From NCBI GenBank assembly GCA_020698575.1, contig CM036247.1:2689407-2753406 (forward strand): a stretch of 64,000 bases of DNA, read 5' to 3'. This DNA comes from Bostrychus sinensis. Taxonomy: Eukaryota > Chordata > Actinopteri > Gobiiformes > Eleotridae. The notes beneath the pieces were generated by a model that was not told the origin of the DNA, ran no database searches, and was given only the letters and a program-made list of their open reading frames with translations. The translations under genes were made by a program, and so were the position numbers. Of the stretch, positions 56,961-64,000 are shown piece by piece. The first letter of the stretch is position 1. Every line of letters starts with the position of its first letter.

Positions 56961-57374
56961 TGACAGAGTGATAATAGCAGCCAGGTTCTCGAGTGTTTAT
57001 GAGAAACTGTGACGGGAGGTTCTGATCCACAGAAACTGACTGAAACTCTGGGACACTGTCCTCTGTCTGAGTGGTAAAGTTACACTGGTAAACAAATGTT
57101 TGGACTCGATCTGCTTCTGAGATTAAAGCGGCTAAATCTCATTTATTTTGATAAGATGAACTGAAACTGTGCTGGTTAGCTAATGTATTCAAGATATTTA
57201 ATGATAATCACATCTGTTTATACAATAGATTTGGGCATTTTTGCTTAAAAATAATATTTATATTTTGAAAATATTAAATTTCTCTACATGCATGCATTTT
57301 GTCCACTTCCAAGAGAGAGATTTCTGCAAATAAAAACAAAACATTTTATGTCCAAACTCGAGCCATATTAAAAT

Positions 57375-58446
57375 GAATGTATTGAATGTGCAGCTTTCAG
57401 ATAGAACTGGTTGCTGTTTGCAAAGTTACAACTACGAGGGGTTCCTCCATACCTCATCTGGGCTCTGCATTTTTGGTACACACACCAAACAATGCAAGTT
57501 AAATGGGGAAATATAACATCTGAACCTTTTCTGGTGACAAATGGGGTGAGACAAGGTGGCATACTGTCACTTATGTTCTTTAACCTGTATATGGACAATC
57601 TTTCACAAAGGCTTAGAAACTGTAAGACTGGCTGTGCAGTGGGAGAGAGGATTATTAACCATCTTCTTTATGCTGATGACTTAGTCGTCATGTCCCCTTA
57701 TTCTGCCTGCAACAACTGCTCACACTTTGTTCAGATTATGGTCAGCAATTTGACATAAAGTTTAACACTAAAAAGTCTGTTGTTATGATTGTGAGGACAA
57801 AGGAAAACAGGAGGACAGCTTTTCCCTCTTTTATTCTGGGAGAAAATGAGTTAAATGTTGTGGGTAAAGTGAAATATCTCGGTCACGTCCTCAGGGATGA
57901 CCTCTGTGATGATGATGATATTCAGAGACAGTATTGTAAATTGTATGCACAAGCAAATATGTTGGCACGTAAATTTAGCATGTGCTTTGATAATGTGAAA
58001 ATTGCTTTGTTTAAATCTTACTGCACCTCGCTGTACACTGCCCCCTTGTGGTGCAGTTACAGTGAAGCTAAGTTTAAAAAGCTCCAAGTTGCATTTAACG
58101 ATGCTCCGACTCCTGCTGAAGGTCCCTCTGTGGACGAGTGCCAGTCAGCTGTTTGTGCAGAACGCTGTGCCCACCTTACAGGCTGTTATTAGAAATTTTG
58201 TATATAAATTTATTATGCAATTGGAGGATTCTAAAAATGAAATTATTACAGTTTTAATAATGCCTAAGGTGAGTAGTGTACAGTACAAGTCTGAACTCTG
58301 GAGGCACTGGAGAAAGTGTTTGTATGGACTAAGTATACTCTCTCCTGTGGTGACAGTTTGTTATTGTTGTTCTCTTTTTATTCTTATTCTTATATATATT
58401 TATGGACCCATTGTGAGTCTGAAATAAAGTTTGATTGATTGATTGA
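57375..58446 (+). mobile_element. Non-LTR retrotransposon, RT to 3' end
   Basis: Frames give NGVRQGGILSLMFFNLYMDN and the catalytic LLYADDLVVMSP, then KYLGHVLRDDLCDDDDIQRQ and FSMCFDNVKIALFKSYCTSL, with a 3' end AATAAAGTTTGATTGATTGA. The stop at about 57,757 and later frameshifts inactivate it. Clade differs from the L2-like pieces; I do not name it. Confidence 0.82.
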
Positions 58447-59239
58447 ATGGTTGCTTGTAGACACTGTACCTTCTGATAAACTACCGTTTTTGCCTTATTT
58501 TGCATAAATTTCCTATTTTGACCCAACACTGTTTCTTGGAAACTAAAGCAATCTGCACTTCTCACTTACTTTTTCTTTATTAGTGACCGAAACCAAGAAA
58601 AATGTCACTACTTTTGTTCCAGAAGCATTTTGTTTGTAGTCCAGTGTTATCAGAGCTGTACCTGAGGGGAGGGGCTGGTGACTCCTGCGCCACCTACTGT
58701 CAGAAACAAAGAAGTATTAGTTGTAGTAATGGCCAAATAAAAGCCTGTCACAAACCAACCCACAGTTAGTTCAGGTTTACATGATCCCTGTAGCTAATCT
58801 ATAAAATAAAAAAGAAATAAAAACATCTAAAGAATGGGTCAGACAGGTTTATCAGCATTTAATAAAAAAATGTGAATATAATCATGAAAATCGTATAATT
58901 GCAATATTTCATCTCACAATAATCGTGACACAAAAATGAACATCGTGACATCTCTGCTCTCTGCAGGCCACAAGGTTTCAAGACTAGTATTTTCCTGGCT
59001 TTAGGATTAGAGCACTTAAACACAAATATGTGCATACCCCTCGTTCACTCCTCATTCACCGGTCTAAAGAGAGTCCAGAATTTGGCAAATTCAAATAATC
59101 AAGTCCTGGTTCAGTCCTGGTTTAATCCCAGCACAGCCATAACAGCAGCACTGAACCTCACAGAGCTGTAATAACAAACAAACAAACTCTTCACCTTGGA
59201 ATAATCTTTTTCTAGATGTTTAAAACTCATCTGAACCTT
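58447..59239. other. Intergenic, nothing recognised
   Basis: Includes a short TTCAGTCCTGGTTTAATCCC phrase at about 59,110 related to the 22-bp minisatellite motif. Confidence 0.4.
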
Positions 59240-59240
59240 T

Positions 59241-59860
59241 TTGAAAGCACCGCTGTTGCTGATCGATGAAGGACCCCTGTGTGTCACGTATCGCCTGTTC
59301 AAAAATGAAATTAAGGGATATTTAATGGTGTTTAAAGTATGTTCCAGATTTTTATTTCTGTCAAATGTTGGGCATATTATTACAGATGAAGATGATGATG
59401 ATGATGAAGATGATGATGATGATGATGATATTTATAGACCGTGTGCAGTGTTGTGTGCTCAAACCAATACATTGAAGCTGACATTGTTTAGAGCACACTG
59501 TTCTCCTCTGTACATGGCTCATTTATGGACAAACTACAGAAAAGTCAGTTTGCAAAGGCTGCAGGTGGTCGCCCTGCGAGTGCTTCTGAAGAAACCGAGA
59601 GGGACGAGTGCGAGTGAAATGTTTGTCACACGCTGTTTTACGGAACCTCGTGAATAATTTTTTCTGTAGGTTAAACCAATCAGAAAATGAATTTATCTCG
59701 TCACTAAGAAACATCAAGTTTAGTGCAATACCAGGCCAAGTTGTGGAGACACTGCCTTTTTTAAAATGTCAATTTAATGGTTGTATCTTTTTGTATTTTT
59801 TTTTTATATATATATCATTATTGGACCATATGAGTCCAGAATAAAGTTGAATTGAAGTGA
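59241..59860 (+). mobile_element. Second copy of the same non-LTR family, 5'-truncated
   Basis: Encodes LTLFRAHCSPLYMAHLW and ALRVLLKKPRGTSASEMFV, alignable with 57,990-58,140. An expanded GATGAT run (59,388-59,430) replaces the short acidic DDDD of the other copy. The 3' ends also match (TATGAGTCCAGAATAAAGTT). Confidence 0.78.
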
Positions 59861-60012
59861 ATATATGTGCATTTTGGAAAATACTTTGAGGTCCGGGTCA
59901 AAGCCTCTCGCGATACGGATCTGGATCTTTTTTTTTTTTTTTTTTAATACATTTATCTTTTAAATTATATGATTTATAATAAATACGGTAAAGTAATCCT
60001 AATTTTACAAAT

Positions 60013-60350
60013 GTGCTGTGACTCCGACTCCTCTGCTGTGACTCCACCTCCTGTGCTGTGACTCCACCTCCTGTGCTGTGACTCCACCTCCTGTGCTGTG
60101 ACCTCCTCCTCTGTTGTGACTCCGCCTCCTCTGTTGTGACTCCGCCTCCTCTGCTGTGACTCTGCCTCCTGTGCTGTGACTCCGCCTCCTCTGCTGTGAC
60201 CCCACCTCCTGTGCTGTGACTCCGCCTCCTCTGCTGTGACTCCACCTCCTCTGCTGTGACCGCCTCCTCTGCTGTGACTCTGCCTCCTGTGCTGTGACTC
60301 CGCCTCCTCTGCTGTGACTCCGCCTCCTCTGCTGTGACTCCGCCTCCTCC
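60013..60350. repeat. 20-bp minisatellite, about 17 units
   Basis: Unit CTGCTGTGACTCCGCCTCCT with small variants and a few shortened units. A long minus-strand frame across it is a repeat effect. Confidence 0.95.
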
Positions 60351-60394
60351 TCTCTCAGTCTGAAACCTGTCCCCAGCTCCTCCTCTCTCAGTCA

Positions 60395-60556
60395 CTCTCT
60401 GTGTCTCTGTGTCCTCCAGCTCTGTGTCTCTGTGTCTCTGTGTCTCTGTGTCTCTGTGTCCTCCAGCTCTGTGTCTCTGTGTCTCTGTGTCCTCCAGCTC
60501 TGTGTCTCTGTGTCTCTGTGTCTCTGTGTCCTCCAGCTCTGTGTCTCTGTGTCCAG
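60395..60556. repeat. (TCTGTG)n with CCTCCAGC spacers
   Basis: Short TCTGTG runs separated by TCCTCCAGC. It is followed at 60,601 by GTTG/GTGAGT, a plausible donor, so 60,350-60,600 could be a 5' untranslated exon of the zinc-finger gene. That is speculative. Confidence 0.85.
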
Positions 60557-60600
60557 CTCTGGGACGGACCGCTCCTCTGCTGCTGTGTCTGTTTGACGTT

Positions 60601-61800
60601 GGTGAGTAGGATTCTTACTAATGCTGTTTACAAACACACTGCTGTGATTTTCTGCAGAAAGAAGAATTGAAACCGTGCAGTATTAGCTTCATATTGACCG
60701 GCGCTGTAATAGTGGAGATGTTTCTGTGGACAAGAACATTTCCCTTTGACTATTTCTGTGCCGTCTGAATGAGCTCAACACCTCAGAGATGGGATATTGT
60801 TGTAGAGACTCAGTTCAAAGTCAATTATTCTGTAGGCTGTATTATTAAATATTCATTAAACTTGGCTCTTTGCCTAATCATTCAGCACGACACAGGAGTT
60901 TTGATTCAGGTAACATTAGCTGTTAATTTGTAATAAAATAAGTAAATTAAAAATTAAAGTGAATGTATTTGGACTAAATAACTGTGACTTAATAAACACA
61001 GTTGGCAATAATGCACAAGTTGAAAACGTATTCATTCAAAAAAATAGAGAGAATTAAAGTAACAAGGCTGAGGCAGTAAAAGACAGAGAAGCAGACAAAT
61101 GTCCAACCCTGAGGAGCTGGAACAAATGTTTAAATATTCCACCGTACTCAGTCATTCACCCATCTTTAAGAAGAAAATATTCTTTACTTAAAAAGCTGGT
61201 TTGGACAGACGTCAAAGACAGCTGTCCAGACACCATTTGGTCTTTCTCTGGACCTCGTGTCTCGGGTCAGGTTACACATTCCAGAGTGAACCTACATGAA
61301 AACCAGTTGTCATTCTGAGAATCTGAAGAACTCAAACATTTCATGACATTACTGCTCCAACAGTACATCTGTGGTTTTAACAAGTATTTTTTTACTTCAT
61401 CGTTGGCAGTGCAGTCTATCTGAGACTGAAACTGCTGCTGTGAAGCCTGATCCCTCCTACTTTCCTCAGATAGCCAATCAGACGCAAGATCAACTCTAAA
61501 AACAATCACAGAGAGAGAGAGGGGAGGTACAAAGGTAAACAAGCGAGAGAGCTCAGGGGCCGTTTAGACGACAACGCGTTTTGCTGAATCCACAGAGGTA
61601 AAAACACTGGAGGAGGTGTCAGGTCTCACAGTGGGAGCCGCTCTGAAAACACCGACCTCACTGAAAACGATGACACAACAGCCCCAATCTGAACTGTGAT
61701 TGGCTGTCTGCAGTATGTCAGCTGACCCCAGATCCCAAAATACAAGGCTTTTATATTTCATACGTTCACATTTACCCAGTAACAGTCAGTAATATCTGTG
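60601..61800. other. Presumed intron or upstream region of the zinc-finger gene
   Basis: No gene or element recognised. Confidence 0.35.
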
Positions 61801-61805
61801 TAAGA

Positions 61806-62229
61806 CATGGCTCCAGAAAACCACAAGATCCTAAAGTTGTTACACAGTTACAGACCAGAGCTATCACTTCCTCTGCAGTTTACTCTCTGTGTGGTGTAGA
61901 GCATTTGTGGGGCCCACAGCGCCATTTACTGGACAAACACGGGTACTGCAGTTTACAGTTTTCAGGGCCAGGGTGAGTGTGACTGTGTGACTGTGAGTGA
62001 GTGAGTGAGTGAGTGAGTGAGTGAAGGCATGGGCGTCTCACCTGTGGGGGATGTGGAGGATGTAACACCCACACTTTATTTTCTAAAACAGTCTGAGAGA
62101 CAGAATTAAACTGAGATGTGTAGTACCCATGTTTGGCCAGCAAACTGCACTCTACACCACGCAGAGGAAGTGATAGCTCCAGTCTTAACTTCACAACTAC
62201 TTTAGGATTTTGTGGTTTTCTGGAGCCAT
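61806..62229. mobile_element. Large inverted-repeat element
   Basis: Arms of about 100 bp: left from ATGGCTCCAGAAAACCACAA to the CACTTCCTCTGC region near 61,880, right its inverse ending at 62,229. A short GTGA tandem run lies between them (61,990-62,024). No coding capacity. Confidence 0.75.
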
Positions 62230-62325
62230 TCTCAGATATTATACAGATATCATACAAATATTATTGATAGTTACTCAACAAAATATGAACATATGGGATA
62301 TAAAAGCCTTGTATATATATATAAA

Positions 62326-62575
62326 GCCCCATCTATATTGCAAGTAGGCTAACCCAACAAAATGTGTGTGCTGACACAAAATGTGAGGCTTTATACCAGT
62401 AAAGCTCACTTTTAAATTGTATACTGGTAACTGTACAGGCGAGCTGTGTGCTAGCAGATGTGTAGCTGCTGAGTTTGACAACTATCAGGAACGCCAAACA
62501 ACAGACAAATGATTGGAAAATGTACCTTGTATGTCGACATCCCTCGGCAAAAAACTCTTGCAATATAGATGGGGC
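62326..62575. mobile_element. 250-bp MITE
   Basis: Ends GCCCCATCTATATTGCAAG and the exact inverse CTTGCAATATAGATGGGGC. No target duplication is clear. Confidence 0.82.
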
Positions 62576-62899
62576 TGCATAAAAACAAATGATTTATTAA
62601 TATTTCAAAAATAGAATGAGCACAAACGTTAATTTTGCAAGCACAAACAATGCACAAAAATGCAAAATGACACCATTTTGAAGTGATTTAGACGATTATG
62701 GGGGGGCTCAGTGGGGGGCTGGCCTGAAAAAAGAATGTTTATTATCTAAAAAAAACAATTGTGCACAAATTCTCGATTTTGTGTGCACAAATGATGCACA
62801 AACAAACTGATATAGTTTTGTTAATTTTCAATCATGTGGGGGGGCCAACTTCACACAGGTAAGCTGGAGTGCCCCAAGAAATCCCATGGGAAGAGTTAG

Positions 62900-62975
62900 T
62901 GTGTTGGTCGGCCCAGGGATCAAACCCATGATGCTCTTGCTGGAAGGCGAGAGCACTAACCACTCTGCTGTAACA
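62900..62975 (-). mobile_element. tRNA-like SINE head, antisense
   Basis: On the minus strand GCAGAGTGGTTAGTGCTCTC, then GGGTTTGATCCC, match A and B boxes of a tRNA-like head. No body is seen. Confidence 0.5.
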
Positions 62976-63063
62976 AAACATTAACTTTCTGTTTTCTGTC
63001 TGCAGAGAAACAAGCTCTGTCTCCTAAACCATCAGTGTGGGGCTCATCAGTGACCAGAGAGAC

Positions 63064-64000
63064 ATGGCTCTTACTGCAGAGAACACCTCAAAATCTGACA
63101 GGAGAACCCACAGCAGAAAAAAGCCCTTTAACTGTGAGCAGTGTGGGAAGAGTTTTAAATCCTCGTGGGAACTGTCAGTGCACAGTCGGAGCCACACGGG
63201 AGAAAAACCGTATGGATGTGAGCTGTGTGGGAAGAGTTTCACTCAGTCAGGTGCCTTATCTGTACACATGAGAATCCACACTGGAGAGAGGCCATACGAG
63301 TGTGACCAGTGTGAGAAGACCTTCATTACCTTATCTGGTCTCCAGATTCACATCAAAATCCACACAGGGGAAAAGCTGTACAGCTGTGACGAGTGTGGGA
63401 AGGCATTTACTCAGTCTGCCACACTTATGCAGCACAAGAGAACACACACTGGACTCAAGCCATACAAATGTGAGCAGTGTGACAAAGCCTTCACTGCATC
63501 AAAGTACCTCAAATTTCACATGAGGATCCACACTGGGGAGAAACTGTACCGCTGTGATGAGTGCAATCAGACCTTCAGATGGGCAGATTCTTTTAATAAA
63601 CACCAGAGTATTCACACTGGAGAGAAGCCGCATGAGTGTGACCAATGTGGGAAGATGTTCAGGACAAAGAACTTACTCTGGAGTCACCAGCGCATCCACA
63701 GGGACGAGCGTCCATACAAATGTGACCAATGTGATAAGGCTTTTAGACGAGCAGAGCACCTCTCCACTCACTACCGAACTCACACAGGAGAAAAGCCATA
63801 CTGCTGTGACCAGTGCGGGAAGGAGTTTTCAACATCATGTTCATTTAAAGCACACATGAGGATCCACACTGGGGAAAAGCCGTACAAATGTGAGAAGTGC
63901 GGTAAAAGTTTTAGAATATACAAAGACCTCTGGGTTCACCGCCGAGTTCACACAGGAGAGAAACCATACATCTGTACAGACTGTGGAAAGAGCTTTAGTC
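63064..64000 (+). CDS. C2H2 zinc-finger protein (3' end beyond window)
   Basis: By family a nuclear DNA-binding regulator; the target is unknown. Start ATG 63,064 lies after an in-frame stop at 63,025 and 58 bases inside an exon with a strong acceptor (CTGTCTGCAG, exon from 63,006). The product starts MALTAENTSKSDRRTHSRKK. Ten complete C2H2 fingers follow, from FNCEQCGKSF to YKCEKCGKSF, plus the start of an eleventh (YICTDCGKSFS) at the edge. Most linkers are TGEKP-like; the one after finger 7 is RDERP. No KRAB, SCAN or BTB domain is seen in this exon. No frame break is visible. Confidence 0.95.
   Translation, partial: MALTAENTSKSDRRTHSRKKPFNCEQCGKSFKSSWELSVHSRSHTGEKPYGCELCGKSFTQSGALSVHMRIHTGERPYECDQCEKTFITLSGLQIHIKIHTGEKLYSCDECGKAFTQSATLMQHKRTHTGLKPYKCEQCDKAFTASKYLKFHMRIHTGEKLYRCDECNQTFRWADSFNKHQSIHTGEKPHECDQCGKMFRTKNLLWSHQRIHRDERPYKCDQCDKAFRRAEHLSTHYRTHTGEKPYCCDQCGKEFSTSCSFKAHMRIHTGEKPYKCEKCGKSFRIYKDLWVHRRVHTGEKPYICTDCGKSFS

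Noticed and set aside
60005..60395. Minus-strand ORF of 165 codons rich in Ser, Arg and Glu
   Set aside because: It is the 20-bp minisatellite read in one frame.

Overview
The window looks like ray-finned fish (teleost) chromosomal DNA. The evidence is two copies of a fish-type NLR gene (FISNA plus NACHT domains), a C2H2 zinc-finger gene, many fish-type tRNA-derived SINEs and L2-like LINE pieces, and a dense layer of DNA transposons and expanded minisatellites. Introns follow GT-AG rules. There are no bacterial-style operons, rRNA genes or CRISPR arrays. All calls come from reading the sequence by eye; no database search was run.

Layout. 1-2.8 kb: transposon remnant and a 22-bp minisatellite. 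3.2-18 kb: NLR copy A, with small phase-compatible exons at 3.2, 3.4, 7.2, 10.3, 12.8, 13.5 and 15.3 kb, the large FISNA-NACHT exon at 15,975-17,482 and an acidic-repeat last exon at 17,680-17,953. Its introns hold SINEs, a LINE fragment and two hAT-like elements with visible target-site duplications. 20.2-22.3 kb: 24-bp minisatellite. 22.3-27.9 kb: nested transposons (a LINE split by a 5-kb piggyBac, itself split by a MITE, a hAT-like element, a probable further insert and a Penelope-like fragment). 28.3-33.5 kb: microsatellite and three palindromic MITEs. 33.8-35.9 kb: 21-bp minisatellite. 36-39.8 kb: chimeric MITEs and a TA-flanked element. 40.1-50.7 kb: NLR copy B, in the same order as copy A. 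51.5-53.5 kb: composite DNA transposon. 55-60 kb: LINE fragments. 60-60.6 kb: two short-unit tandem repeats. 63.06 kb to the end: zinc-finger CDS, cut by the window edge.

How the genes relate. Copies A and B are paralogues about 33 kb apart in the same orientation. Their small upstream exons have diverged strongly but keep order, splice phase and some motifs. The NACHT exon, the intron after it and the start of the last exon are almost identical, with sharp edges, which suggests recent homogenisation. Copy A has a one-base insertion in a short tandem repeat that removes the end of the NACHT-associated region. Copy B reads open across six exons from an ATG at 45,587 to a stop at 50,712. Neither copy has leucine-rich repeats in this window; both end in a (Asp-Ser-Asp-Gln)n tract. 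By family, such proteins are cytosolic innate-immune NTPases, but LRR-less forms like these have no function I can assign.
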